Shown piece after piece: positions 1 to 8,623 of a DNA stretch of 64,000 nucleotides. The DNA comes from Salmonella enterica subsp. enterica serovar Typhimurium str. LT2 (GTDB lineage: Bacteria; Pseudomonadota; Gammaproteobacteria; Enterobacterales; Enterobacteriaceae): NCBI RefSeq assembly GCF_000006945.2, contig NC_003197.2:1984001-2048000 (forward strand). Direction: 5' to 3'. Below the pieces are notes generated by a model. It saw nothing but the letters and a program-made list of their open reading frames with translations, was not told the origin of the DNA and did no database searches. How positions within the stretch are numbered: the stretch's first letter is position 1; each line of letters opens with the position of its first letter. Position numbers and translations under genes: made by a program.

Positions 1-960
1 ATAAAGATCTTTACGCTTATACGGCTGAATCTCGCCTGGCTTGCGGGTTTTGAGCAGCTTCAGGATCCAGGTGTACTGTTCCGGATGCGGGCCGACAAAA
101 ATTTCGACCTCTTCGTTCATCCGTCTGGCGATAGTGTGGTCGTCAGCCGTGAGCAGATCGTCCATTGGCGGGCGAATCTGGATAGTCAGGCGATGCGTTT
201 TACCATTATACACCGGGAAAAGCGGTATCACGCGTGCGCGGCACACTTTCATCAGCCGACCAATTGCAGGCAGCGTCGCTTTGTATGTCGCAAAGAAATC
301 AACGAATTCACTATGCTCCGGGCCGTGATCCTGGTCCGGCAGGTAGTAACCCCAGTAGCCCTGACGAACAGACTGAATAAAGGGTTTAATCCCGTCATTA
401 CGCGCATGCAAACGTCCGCCGAAACGCCGACGCACTGTGTTCCAGATATAGTCAAAAACCGGATTACCCTGATTATGAAACATCGCCGCCATTTTTTGCC
501 CCTGAGAGGCCATCAGCATGGCTGGAATGTCGACGCCCCAGCCATGCGGTACGAGAAAAATGACTTTTTCGTCGTTACGACGCATCTCCTCGATAATCTC
601 CAGACCTTCCCAGTCAACACGCTGTTGAATTTTTTTCGGACCGCGCATCGCCAACTCAGCCATCATCGCCATTGCCTGTGGCGCGGTGGCGAACATCTCA
701 TCGACAATCGCTTCGCGCTCAGCTTCGCTACGCTGCGGAAAGCACAACGACAGATTAATTAGCGCCCGGCGACGAGAACTCTTCCCCAGCCGTCCGGCAA
801 AACGCCCCAGCGTCGCCAGCAAAGGGTCGCGGAATGATGCCGGTGTTAATGCGATCCCCGCCATTGCCGCCGCGCCCAACCAGGCGCCCCAATACTGTGG
901 ATAGCGAAAGGATTTTTCGAATTCAGGGATATACTCACTATTATTTTTTTTGGTTTCCAT
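1..960 (-). CDS. lpxM: Lipid A myristoyltransferase LpxM (3' end cut by window)
   Basis: Adds the last secondary acyl chain (myristate) to Kdo2-lipid A at the inner face of the inner membrane. The start is the ATG at 960 and the protein opens METKKNNSEYIPEF. 320 residues are visible and the family is about 323, so only the last few residues and the stop lie outside the window. The LPLAT-family HX4D catalytic motif is at His139 to Asp144 (HGWGVD), and a hydrophobic segment near residues 25-40 anchors the enzyme. It reads in the same direction as mepM, which lies upstream. The terminator hairpin after mepM implies that lpxM has its own promoter just upstream of 960. The enzyme is also called MsbB or WaaN. 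Confidence 0.95.
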   Translation of the reverse strand, partial: METKKNNSEYIPEFEKSFRYPQYWGAWLGAAAMAGIALTPASFRDPLLATLGRFAGRLGKSSRRRALINLSLCFPQRSEAEREAIVDEMFATAPQAMAMMAELAMRGPKKIQQRVDWEGLEIIEEMRRNDEKVIFLVPHGWGVDIPAMLMASQGQKMAAMFHNQGNPVFDYIWNTVRRRFGGRLHARNDGIKPFIQSVRQGYWGYYLPDQDHGPEHSEFVDFFATYKATLPAIGRLMKVCRARVIPLFPVYNGKTHRLTIQIRPPMDDLLTADDHTIARRMNEEVEIFVGPHPEQYTWILKLLKTRKPGEIQPYKRKDLY

Positions 961-1031
961 GCTTTTCCAGGGTCTGCTGACGCGAAAAGGAATTGTGAAT
1001 AGTGTAGCGACGTCTGCGTCTCACACAAAAC

Positions 1032-1061
1032 AAAAAAGCCGGCACACATCGCGTACCGGCT
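1032..1061 (-). terminator. Rho-independent terminator of mepM
   Basis: On the minus strand a GC-rich stem (AGCCGG...CCGGCT, with the loop around 1046-1052) is followed by a run of six T residues. It lies 16 bases past the mepM stop, which is the expected position. Confidence 0.75.
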
Positions 1062-1076
1062 CTGTCAGCGCATTTG

Positions 1077-2396
1077 TTAATCGAAGCGCAGTTGCGGCAG
1101 AACCTCTTTCACCTGTGCCAGGTATTCACGACGATCTGACCCCGTCAGACCTTCCGTGCGCGGCAATTTTGCTGTCAGAGGGTTAACGGCTTGCTGGTTG
1201 ATCCATACCTCATAATGCAGATGCGGCCCTGTGGAACGCCCGGTGTTACCAGAAAGCGCAATACGATCGCCACGTTTCACTTTTTGCCCCGGTTTCACCA
1301 GCAGCTTACGCAAGTGCATGTAACGTGTGGTGTAGGTGCGTCCATGACGAATCGCAATGTAGTAACCGGCAGCGCCGCTACGTTTAGCGACCACGACCTC
1401 GCCATCCCCCACCGACAGCACCGGCGTACCCTGCGGCATCGCAAAGTCAACGCCACGATGCGGCGCAACGCGTCCGGTAACCGGGTTCAGACGACGCGGA
1501 TTGAAGTTGGAGGAGATGCGGAACTGTTTAGCGGTCGGGAAGCGTAAAAAGCCTTTCGCCAGACCAACCCCATTACGGTCATAGAATTTACCGTCAGCGG
1601 CGCGAATGGCGTAGTAATCTTTACCATCGGAACGCATCCGCACGCCCAACAACTGACTCTGTTCACGCTTGCCATCCAGCATCTCGCGCGACATCAGAAC
1701 CGAAAATTCATCGCCCTTTTTCAGCTTGCGAAAATCCATCTGCCACTGCATGGCTTTTATCACTGCGCTGATTTCGCTGCTGGTTAAACCGGCCTCTTTC
1801 GCGCTGGCGACAAAGCTACCCCCTACCGTACCTTTCAGCAGACTGTTGACCCAGTCCCCCTGCTGCATTTCACTGCTCATTTTAAAACCGTTGGCAGTGC
1901 GATCGTAGGTACGCGTTTCACGGCGGGAGACTTCCCATGTCAGACGCTGTAAATCGCCATCAGCGGTCAGTGTCCAGGAAAGCTGTTGGCCAATTTTCAG
2001 ATTGCGCAGCTCCTTATCAGAAGCGGCAAGTCGGCTAATATCGCTCATATCGATGCCGTACTGATTCAGAATGCTGCTTAACGTATCGCCTGTGGAGACG
2101 ACGTATTCATGGACGCCGACTTCGCCTGCGGTTTTATCGTCCAGCTCATCCTGAGGAATAGCTTCATCTTCCTGCGCGGCCTGATCGATGGGTTCGCTGG
2201 CCTCCGGTAAGAGGGAACGAATCTCGCTTTTCTCCAGTTCAATAGTTTTAACGATTGGCGCGGATTCTGGGTGGTAAACATAGGGCCGCCATACGGCGAC
2301 GGCCAGTGTCAGAACGGTAAGTGACCCCAGCATAACGCGGTGGGGTCGGGGCAGATTATTAAATGCCAGGGCGACAGAGCGGGCTATCTGTTGCAC
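1077..2396 (-). CDS. mepM: Murein DD-endopeptidase MepM (YebA)
   Basis: Cuts D-Ala-mDAP cross-links so that new glycan strands can be inserted during cell growth. The protein has 439 residues, normal for the family. It has an N-terminal membrane anchor (about residues 20-38), a LysM murein-binding domain (about 96-142, GDTLSSILNQYGI), and a C-terminal M23 metallopeptidase domain. The M23 zinc ligands are visible: His313 and Asp317 in HRGVD, and the HLH motif at 392-394. The gene is divergent from nothing close by: znuA lies 15 bases upstream on the same strand, so some read-through from znuA is possible. Confidence 0.95.
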   Translation of the reverse strand: MQQIARSVALAFNNLPRPHRVMLGSLTVLTLAVAVWRPYVYHPESAPIVKTIELEKSEIRSLLPEASEPIDQAAQEDEAIPQDELDDKTAGEVGVHEYVVSTGDTLSSILNQYGIDMSDISRLAASDKELRNLKIGQQLSWTLTADGDLQRLTWEVSRRETRTYDRTANGFKMSSEMQQGDWVNSLLKGTVGGSFVASAKEAGLTSSEISAVIKAMQWQMDFRKLKKGDEFSVLMSREMLDGKREQSQLLGVRMRSDGKDYYAIRAADGKFYDRNGVGLAKGFLRFPTAKQFRISSNFNPRRLNPVTGRVAPHRGVDFAMPQGTPVLSVGDGEVVVAKRSGAAGYYIAIRHGRTYTTRYMHLRKLLVKPGQKVKRGDRIALSGNTGRSTGPHLHYEVWINQQAVNPLTAKLPRTEGLTGSDRREYLAQVKEVLPQLRFD

Positions 2397-2411
2397 GTAT
2401 TCACTTCCTCG

Positions 2412-3356
2412 TTAATCTCCTTTCAGGCAGCTCGCATACTGGTTGGCTAATTGGCTTAAAAACGCTGAATAGCTTGTTTTACCCAGTTTAATGTTCGTCC
2501 CGAGGGGGTCCAGTGTTCCCATTCGAACGGATGTCCCTCTCGCCACGGCTTCCACGACCGCTGGCCTGAATTGTGGCTCAGCAAAAACGCAGGTTGCTTT
2601 TTGCTCAACCAACTGTGTTCTTATTTCATGTAAACGCTGCGCGCCAGGTTGTATCTCAGGGTTCACGGTAAAGTGACCGAGCGGGGTGAGTCCGTAGTGT
2701 TTTTCGTAGTAACCGTAGGCGTCATGAAAAACGAAATACCCTTTCCCCTTGAGCGGCGCGAGCTCGTTACCGACCTGTTTATCGGTTGCGGCTAATTGTG
2801 CCTCAAAATCCTTCAGGTTGGCGTCGAGTTTGGCTCGACTTTGCGGCATAAGTTCCACTAATTTTTCATGGATTGCAACCGCTGTAGCCCGCGCTATCTC
2901 TGGGGAGAGCCAAAGATGCATGTTATATTCGCCGTGATGGTGATGTACGTCACCTTTTTCCTCATCGGCGCCCGTATGCGCATGTTCATCCTCATCATCA
3001 TCCGCGCCCTTCATGAGTAACGGTTTTACATCGGCAAGTTGCGCAATGGTAACCTGCTTATTATCAGGGATATTCCTGACCGACTTCTCCATAAAGGCTT
3101 CCATTTCCGGGCCAACCCAGACGACTAAGTCCGCGCCCTGTAAGCGTTTTACGTCTGATGGACGCAATGAATAATCATGCTCGGAAGCCCCATCCGGAAG
3201 TAATACTTGCGTATCCGTAACGCCATCAGCAATGGCGGAAGCGATGAACCCAAGCGGTTTAAGCGAAGCGACAACGGCGGCGTCGGCAGCCTGGGTTGCA
3301 CTCCCCCAAAGCGCGGCGGATAATGCTGCGAAAAGAAGCGTATTTTTCTGTAACAT
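2412..3356 (-). CDS. znuA: Zinc ABC transporter, periplasmic zinc-binding protein ZnuA
   Basis: Captures Zn(II) in the periplasm and hands it to ZnuB. The start MLQKNTLLFA at 3356 matches the E. coli ZnuA N-terminus. A longer reading from 3413 would run through the Zur operator. Length is 314 residues. A signal peptide ends near ATQA-A. The family His-rich acidic loop is present at about residues 119-147 (DDDEDEHAH, then HHHHGEYNMH), and metal ligand His60 sits in ASEHDY. The gene is transcribed divergently from znuCB, and the shared 78-base gap holds a Zur box, so repression by zinc-loaded Zur is expected. Confidence 0.96.
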   Translation of the reverse strand: MLQKNTLLFAALSAALWGSATQAADAAVVASLKPLGFIASAIADGVTDTQVLLPDGASEHDYSLRPSDVKRLQGADLVVWVGPEMEAFMEKSVRNIPDNKQVTIAQLADVKPLLMKGADDDEDEHAHTGADEEKGDVHHHHGEYNMHLWLSPEIARATAVAIHEKLVELMPQSRAKLDANLKDFEAQLAATDKQVGNELAPLKGKGYFVFHDAYGYYEKHYGLTPLGHFTVNPEIQPGAQRLHEIRTQLVEQKATCVFAEPQFRPAVVEAVARGTSVRMGTLDPLGTNIKLGKTSYSAFLSQLANQYASCLKGD

Positions 3357-3385
3357 AATGCGACTAATCATCGTAATGAATGTGT

Positions 3386-3407
3386 GAAATGTGATATTAT
3401 AACATTC
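3386..3407. promoter_or_regulatory. Zur operator between znuA and znuC
   Basis: The 22-base element GAAATGTGATATTATAACATTC in the znuA/znuCB divergent gap is an imperfect palindrome. It closely resembles the E. coli znu Zur box as I remember it. Its position between the two starts fits repression of both transcripts. Confidence 0.8.
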
Positions 3408-3434
3408 TATCACTTCTGCAAGCCTAAAATTAAC

Positions 3435-4190
3435 ATGACAAGTTTAGTTTCACTGGAAAACGTCTCGGTCTCATTTGGTCAACGCCGCGTCCTCTCTGAC
3501 GTGTCGCTTGAATTGAGCCCCGGAAAAATTTTAACGCTTCTCGGCCCTAACGGCGCGGGGAAGTCAACGCTTGTACGCGTGGTTTTAGGACTGGTAGCCC
3601 CTGATGAAGGGGTGATCAAGCACAACGGGCAACTCCGTATCGGCTATGTCCCGCAAAAGCTCTATCTCGATACCACGCTTCCGCTGACGGTAAACCGATT
3701 TTTACGTTTACGTCCCGGCACGCAAAAAACGGATATTCTCCCGGCGCTTAAACGCGTTCAGGCCGGACATTTGATTGACGCGCCCATGCAAAAACTCTCC
3801 GGCGGTGAGACACAGCGCGTACTGCTGGCGCGTGCTCTGCTTAACAGGCCTCAGTTGCTGGTACTTGATGAGCCGACGCAAGGCGTGGATGTCAACGGCC
3901 AGGTCGCGTTATACGACCTTATCGATCAGCTGCGTCGCGAACTCGATTGCGCCGTGCTGATGGTGTCACATGACCTACATCTGGTCATGGCAAAGACGGA
4001 TGAAGTGTTATGCCTGAACCATCATATTTGCTGTTCCGGCGCGCCGGAAGTGGTGTCTATGCATCCGGAATTTATCTCTATGTTTGGCCCGCGAGGCGCG
4101 GAGCAATTAGGGATTTATCGCCATCATCATAATCATCGCCACGATTTACAGGGTCGTATTGTACTGCGCCGGGGAAATGGTCACTCATGA
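3435..4190 (+). CDS. znuC: Zinc ABC transporter, ATP-binding protein ZnuC
   Basis: ATPase that powers zinc import through ZnuB. The start MTSLVSLENVSVSFG at 3435 gives 251 residues, the family length. The longer reading from 3384 crosses the Zur operator and is rejected. Walker A is GPNGAGKST, the ABC signature is LSGGETQR, and Walker B is LLVLDEP. The C-terminus carries a His cluster (YRHHHNHRHD) typical of ZnuC. The stop overlaps the znuB start by four bases (ATGA), so the two are translationally coupled. Confidence 0.96.
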   Translation: MTSLVSLENVSVSFGQRRVLSDVSLELSPGKILTLLGPNGAGKSTLVRVVLGLVAPDEGVIKHNGQLRIGYVPQKLYLDTTLPLTVNRFLRLRPGTQKTDILPALKRVQAGHLIDAPMQKLSGGETQRVLLARALLNRPQLLVLDEPTQGVDVNGQVALYDLIDQLRRELDCAVLMVSHDLHLVMAKTDEVLCLNHHICCSGAPEVVSMHPEFISMFGPRGAEQLGIYRHHHNHRHDLQGRIVLRRGNGHS

Positions 4191-4972
4191 TTGAATTATT
4201 ACTGCCCGGCTGGCTGGCCGGGATGATGCTGGCCTGCGCCGCTGGTCCTTTGGGCTCATTTGTGGTCTGGCGTCGGATGTCCTATTTTGGCGATACGCTG
4301 GCTCACGCGTCGCTTCTGGGCGTGGCGTTTGGCCTGTTGCTGGACGTTAACCCCTTTTATGCGGTAATCGCCGTTACGCTGCTGCTGGCCGCCGGTCTGG
4401 TATGGCTGGAGAAACGCCCTCACCTCGCGATTGATACCTTACTGGGCATTATGGCGCACAGCGCCTTATCTTTAGGACTGGTCGTGGTCAGCCTGATGTC
4501 CAACGTCCGCGTTGATTTAATGGCTTATCTGTTTGGCGATTTGCTGGCCGTCACGCCGGAAGATCTTATCTCGATCGCTATTGGGGTCGTTATTGTGCTG
4601 GCCATTCTCTTCTGGCAGTGGCGCAACTTGCTGTCAATGACTATCAGTCCGGATCTTGCCTTTGTCGATGGCGTGAAGTTACAGCGCGTGAAGCTGCTAT
4701 TGATGCTGGTAACGGCGTTAACTATTGGCGTGGCGATGAAGTTTGTCGGAGCGCTGATCATTACGTCGCTGCTGATTATCCCCGCCGCAACCGCGCGTCG
4801 CTTTGCCCGTACGCCGGAGCAGATGGCGGGCGTCGCCGTTGGTGTAGGTATGATAGCGGTTACAGGTGGACTGACCTTCTCAGCCTTTTATGATACCCCG
4901 GCAGGGCCATCCGTAGTGCTGTGTGCCGCGCTGCTGTTTATCTTCAGTATGATGAAAAAGCAGGCAAGCTAA
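4187..4972 (+). CDS. znuB: Zinc ABC transporter, membrane permease ZnuB
   Basis: Forms the zinc channel in the inner membrane. The protein has 261 residues and about seven or eight hydrophobic segments, and it belongs to the ABC-3 permease family. The start overlaps the znuC stop. A REP-like palindrome follows the gene and probably marks the 3' end of the znuCB message. Confidence 0.96.
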   Translation: MIELLLPGWLAGMMLACAAGPLGSFVVWRRMSYFGDTLAHASLLGVAFGLLLDVNPFYAVIAVTLLLAAGLVWLEKRPHLAIDTLLGIMAHSALSLGLVVVSLMSNVRVDLMAYLFGDLLAVTPEDLISIAIGVVIVLAILFWQWRNLLSMTISPDLAFVDGVKLQRVKLLLMLVTALTIGVAMKFVGALIITSLLIIPAATARRFARTPEQMAGVAVGVGMIAVTGGLTFSAFYDTPAGPSVVLCAALLFIFSMMKKQAS

Positions 4973-4976
4973 GCGT

Positions 4977-5045
4977 GTGTTGCCCGGTGGCGCTGCGCTT
5001 ACCGGGCCTACAAAATCGCCCAGGTCTGATGAGCGCAGCGACTTC
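4977..5045. repeat. REP/BIME element between convergent znuB and ruvB
   Basis: A REP-type palindrome (TTGCCCGGTGGCGCTGCGCT, then ACCGGGCCTAC) lies in the gap between two convergent genes. A second GC-rich half (GATGAGCGCAGCGACTTCAGGCGC) follows it. This is the usual place for REP elements in enterobacteria. Confidence 0.75.
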
Positions 5046-5050
5046 AGGCG

Positions 5051-6061
5051 CTAAGGCATCTCTGGCGGCGTGATCCCGAAATGGTTCCAGGCGCGCACCG
5101 TTGCCATACGCCCACGCGGCGTACGCTGCAAAAAGCCTTGCTGAATCAGATACGGCTCCAGCACATCCTCAATGGTTTCACGCTCTTCGCCAATCGCCGC
5201 CGCCAGGTTATCCAGTCCCACCGGACCACCGAAGAATTTATCAATAACCGCCAGCAGCAGCTTGCGATCCATATAGTCAAACCCTTCCGCATCGACGTTC
5301 AGCATATCCAGCGCCTGCGCGGCAATTTCCGCTGAAATAGCCCCGTCATGCTTCACCTCAGCAAAATCACGCACACGTCTGAGCAGACGGTTGGCTATAC
5401 GCGGCGTACCGCGCGCCCGACGCGCCACTTCCAGCGCGCCGTCATCGCTCATCTCAAGCCCCATGTGCCTTGCGCTGCGCCCAACGATGTGCTGCAGATC
5501 GGGCACCTGGTAGAACTCCAGGCGCTGCACAATACCAAAACGGTCACGTAGCGGGGACGTTAACGACCCGGCGCGCGTCGTCGCGCCAATGAGCGTAAAC
5601 GGCGGCAGATCGATCTTAATTGAACGTGCGGCAGGCCCTTCGCCAATCATAATATCCAACTGGTAATCTTCCATCGCCGGATAGAGTACCTCTTCCACCA
5701 CCGGTGAAAGCCGGTGAATCTCATCAATAAACAGCACATCATGCGGTTCAAGATTGGTGAGCATAGCCGCCAGATCGCCTGCTTTTTCCAGCACCGGGCC
5801 GGACGTGGTTCGGAGATTGACGCCCATTTCATTGGCAACGATATTCGCCAGAGTCGTTTTACCTAACCCTGGCGGGCCGAAAATCAGCAAGTGATCTAGT
5901 GCGTCGCCACGCCGTTTTGCCGCCTGAATAAAGATCTCCATCTGGGAGCGCACCTGCGGTTGGCCGACATATTCCGCCAATAACTTCGGGCGAATGGCGC
6001 GATCGGCGACGTCTTCTGCGATCGTGGCGCCTGCTGAAATCAGGCGATCTGCTTCTATCAT
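5051..6061 (-). CDS. ruvB: Holliday junction branch-migration helicase RuvB
   Basis: Hexameric AAA+ motor that drives branch migration together with RuvA. The protein has 336 residues. Walker A is GPPGLGKTT (residues 62-70) and Walker B is FIDEIH (Asp113, Glu114). A winged-helix domain sits at the C-terminus. It lies 8 bases behind ruvA in the same operon and should share the SOS promoter upstream of ruvA. Confidence 0.98.
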   Translation of the reverse strand: MIEADRLISAGATIAEDVADRAIRPKLLAEYVGQPQVRSQMEIFIQAAKRRGDALDHLLIFGPPGLGKTTLANIVANEMGVNLRTTSGPVLEKAGDLAAMLTNLEPHDVLFIDEIHRLSPVVEEVLYPAMEDYQLDIMIGEGPAARSIKIDLPPFTLIGATTRAGSLTSPLRDRFGIVQRLEFYQVPDLQHIVGRSARHMGLEMSDDGALEVARRARGTPRIANRLLRRVRDFAEVKHDGAISAEIAAQALDMLNVDAEGFDYMDRKLLLAVIDKFFGGPVGLDNLAAAIGEERETIEDVLEPYLIQQGFLQRTPRGRMATVRAWNHFGITPPEMP

Positions 6062-6069
6062 CCTTTACC

Positions 6070-6681
6070 TCATAACGCGGCGCGTAACGCGTCGCGAATC
6101 AGTGTTTCACTGCTTGCATCCGGACGGGCGATCTTGCTTACCATCCGACTGGCTTCTTGCGGTTTATAACCCAGCGCCACCAGCGCAGCAACTGCTTCTT
6201 GTTCTGCATCTTCCGAGGTTGGGCTGGCCGGCGACGTCAATACCAGATCGACCGCTGGCGTAAAGAGATCGCCATGTAGCCCTTTAAAGCGGTCTTTCAT
6301 TTCGACAATCAATCGTTCGGCAGTTTTCTTGCCGATACCCGGCAGCTTCACCAGCGCACCAAGCTCTTCGCGCTCAACCGCATTGACGAACTGTTGCGCC
6401 GACATGCCGGAGAGGATCGCCAGCGCCAGCTTAGGCCCGACGCCATTCGTTTTAATTAGCTCTTTAAATAGCGTGCGCTCTTGCTTATTGTTAAATCCGT
6501 ACAGCAACTGCGCATCTTCACGCACCACGAAGTGGGTGAAGACGATTGCCTCCTGCCCGGCCTCCGGCAGCTCGTAAAAGCAGGTCATAGGCATATGTAC
6601 TTCATAGCCTACGCCCCCTGTCTCCAGCAGCACGATCGGGGGTTGTTTTTCGAGAATAATGCCTCTGAGTCTGCCTATCAC
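6070..6681 (-). CDS. ruvA: Holliday junction DNA-binding protein RuvA
   Basis: Tetramer that binds the four-way junction and loads RuvB. The protein has 203 residues. The N-terminal OB fold begins [12 protein letters not shown]. It is followed by two helix-hairpin-helix motifs (around [16 protein letters not shown] and [16 protein letters not shown]) and a C-terminal RuvB-contact domain. It is the first gene of ruvAB, and a LexA box lies 53 bases upstream of the start. Confidence 0.98.
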
Positions 6682-6734
6682 ATGACGCTCCTGCGTAAAG
6701 GGCTGAAAAGATAATGCACTATCATAAAAAAAGA

Positions 6735-6750
6735 CTGGATGTTTATCCAG
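6735..6750. promoter_or_regulatory. LexA (SOS) box upstream of ruvAB
   Basis: CTGGATGTTTATCCAG has the form CTG-N10-CAG and is nearly palindromic. It lies just upstream of ruvA. E. coli ruvAB is SOS-induced through boxes in the same place. Confidence 0.85.
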
Positions 6751-7013
6751 ATGAAAAACACGTTATTCGCCTATCTCAATGGCCTTCCCTTCGAATCGGT
6801 CGCGCAACACCACCGGGTGCCGCCGCGCCCCATGATGTGGAGATATAATAAGTGTCTATAATAAATATAATTCAATAACATTTTCTGTAAGAATAATAAA
6901 TAAAAAGTCCAGATACGCATTATCACTATAGCTTGAATTTCCTCCGGTGAAAGCACATCCTTTATAAACATTTTTAATCATCTTGTTATTTAATCATTCA
7001 GGACAGAAATTCA
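6751..7013. other. AT-rich gap between ruvA and the next gene
   Basis: This short stretch is AT-rich over 6841-6960. I find no convincing gene in it. The 66-codon minus-strand frame at 6771-6971 and a 36-codon plus-strand frame starting at 6751 both lack ribosome sites and recognisable homology. It probably holds the promoter of the gene starting at 7014. Confidence 0.4.
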
Positions 7014-7997
7014 ATGTTATTGAAAAATATTGTCATAGGTGCATTAATGGCTATTCCTGCGCTGGCGTCAGCTAATAGCCTCACGGAAACACGGGAAAGA
7101 ATGGCCATTGAGCAACAAGCTATCGCCTATACTGTCAGCCAAAAGTGGGACAAGCTGGACGCTATGTTTCAGGAATACAATACCGGATTCCCGACAACCA
7201 GCGGCGGAACTCATAAACTGGTTATCGCATGGGGAGGGATCTATAATCTTTTTTCAGTAGATGTTTCCGACAATGGTATTTCTGGCGTGGCAAAAGAGTG
7301 GCTTAAAGCAAACCCCAAATCCACGGGTGCAAGGCTGCTGCAAGCAATGGTTTTTGATGCTAAAGCCGTGAATTTACGCGGTGAAGGTGCGGCCAGCACG
7401 GTGGACTCTGATATATGGCCGAAATATAAAAAGCTGATGATTCAGGAAAAAGAGTATCTGTTAAAGAACAAAGATATTGCCGACAAAGATGTGACCTGGT
7501 ATCAGGAAATGGAAATGGTCGCACGCAATCTTGAGGATAAAGAGCTGCTCTATAGCACTTTGGAAGAAGCCAGCAAAAAATATCCCGCCTATCAAAATAT
7601 TTATATCGAGGCCATGGTTGCTCGTTTGCCTAAATGGGGTGGTTCTCCGGAAGAAGTCGAAAAAATCGCCAGAATGGCCGCAGAAAAAAACAAAGATCAA
7701 TCGGGACTTTCTTACTACGCTTATATCTGGAGTAATGCAATCCATTACCAACCTGAATTAATGGCTTTACTGAATAAACGTCAGATTGTCTCCTGGGACG
7801 ATATGCTGCAAGGTTGGAGAGATCGCTACAAACAGTTCCCATCAACCCGCACGCTTAATAATATTCTGATAAGCTCCTGCATTGCCCGCGATAAAGACTC
7901 CTTTGTGAAAGCAGATAAAATGATTCAAGGGGAAACGGAGCGGGATACCTGGCCACAAGGGTTAAATTATCGGGAATGCCAGCAGTCCTTCCAATAA
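7014..7997 (+). CDS. Exported protein of unknown function (accessory, DUF4034-like)
   Basis: I do not recognise a characterised homologue. The protein has 327 residues and opens with a clear signal peptide (MLLKNIVIGALMAIPALASA), so it is probably periplasmic. The mature part is helical and rich in Lys, Glu and Trp. Its spacing of aromatic and basic residues (KEWLKANPKSTGARLLQAMV, later RDRYKQFPSTRTLNNIL) suggests tetratricopeptide-like helical repeats, as in the DUF4034 group, but that assignment is only a memory-based guess. It is absent from the E. coli K-12 ruvA-yebB interval, is AT-rich compared with its neighbours, and is followed by its own terminator. It therefore looks like a single-gene insertion. 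Confidence 0.8.
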   Translation: MLLKNIVIGALMAIPALASANSLTETRERMAIEQQAIAYTVSQKWDKLDAMFQEYNTGFPTTSGGTHKLVIAWGGIYNLFSVDVSDNGISGVAKEWLKANPKSTGARLLQAMVFDAKAVNLRGEGAASTVDSDIWPKYKKLMIQEKEYLLKNKDIADKDVTWYQEMEMVARNLEDKELLYSTLEEASKKYPAYQNIYIEAMVARLPKWGGSPEEVEKIARMAAEKNKDQSGLSYYAYIWSNAIHYQPELMALLNKRQIVSWDDMLQGWRDRYKQFPSTRTLNNILISSCIARDKDSFVKADKMIQGETERDTWPQGLNYRECQQSFQ

Positions 7998-8042
7998 TTG
8001 CCAGATTACCATCACAGTTTAATGCACAGCATTAATTGAATT

Positions 8043-8076
8043 AAGCCGCCTCTGCCGTTATATGCAGAGGTGGTTT
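8043..8076 (+). terminator. Terminator after the 7014-7997 gene
   Basis: A 10-bp stem CCGCCTCTGC / GCAGAGGTGG with an 8-base loop is flanked by AA on the left and TTT on the right. It lies 46 bases past the stop. The short T tract makes it a moderate terminator. Confidence 0.6.
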
Positions 8077-8617
8077 AATGGGAAATGTCCTTCAACCTCT
8101 GGACCATGAACGAGATAAACGGTACCGTTGTTAATCACTTCCTTACCCTTTACAAGAATAATAATCAGCGATTGATGAACAGTACAGACTCGATATTTTT
8201 TTGCATTGCAACCTAACCTTTTGCACTTTCGCCTCCTGTTCCCCCTGGCGCTTAATATAACGCAGAGTCAGCCAAATATTTGCGCCAACCACTCTTGCCA
8301 GATCACACCTCAAATGCCTATTAAAAACAAAAGCAATAAGCATGAAGAGAAACACAACCAGACAATAACATAGACTCAAAAAAATATATGGCGATACAAA
8401 CAATTATATAATATTGAAAGGACAGTCCACTTATTCCCTGCGTTCGTCTATCTTCCCTTTCACTTTCACCTCTGGAAAGAGATAAAAACATTATCACCGT
8501 AAATTATAATATTCATGATGGATATTTATTGATAATAATATCTTGTCATTATGTGAGTATAATGCTAATTATCCAATAGCGTAAAATAAAGGATATTATT
8601 TTAGGTAATAATGGAAC
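8077..8617. other. AT-rich segment without a clear gene
   Basis: About 540 bases with no well-supported gene. A minus-strand open frame (8143-8403, 86 codons, TTG start and no visible ribosome site) begins with a hydrophobic stretch (SLCYCLVVFLFMLIAFVF). A second minus-strand frame overlaps its 3' half and runs on to about 8060, reading KGKEVINNGTVYLVHGPEVE. The two frames are offset by one base and could be parts of one decayed gene. The right-hand part (8480-8617) is very AT-rich and probably contains the yebB promoter. Confidence 0.3.
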
Positions 8618-8623
8618 GTGAAC

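Noticed and set aside
85..762. 225-codon plus-strand frame
   Set aside because: Antisense shadow of lpxM.
6751..6861. 36-codon plus-strand frame starting right after the LexA box
   Set aside because: The ATG abuts the LexA box with no room for a ribosome site, and the sequence has no family resemblance.
6771..6971. 66-codon minus-strand frame upstream of the ruvA gap
   Set aside because: No ribosome site, odd composition and overlap with the likely promoter of the gene at 7014. No recognisable family.
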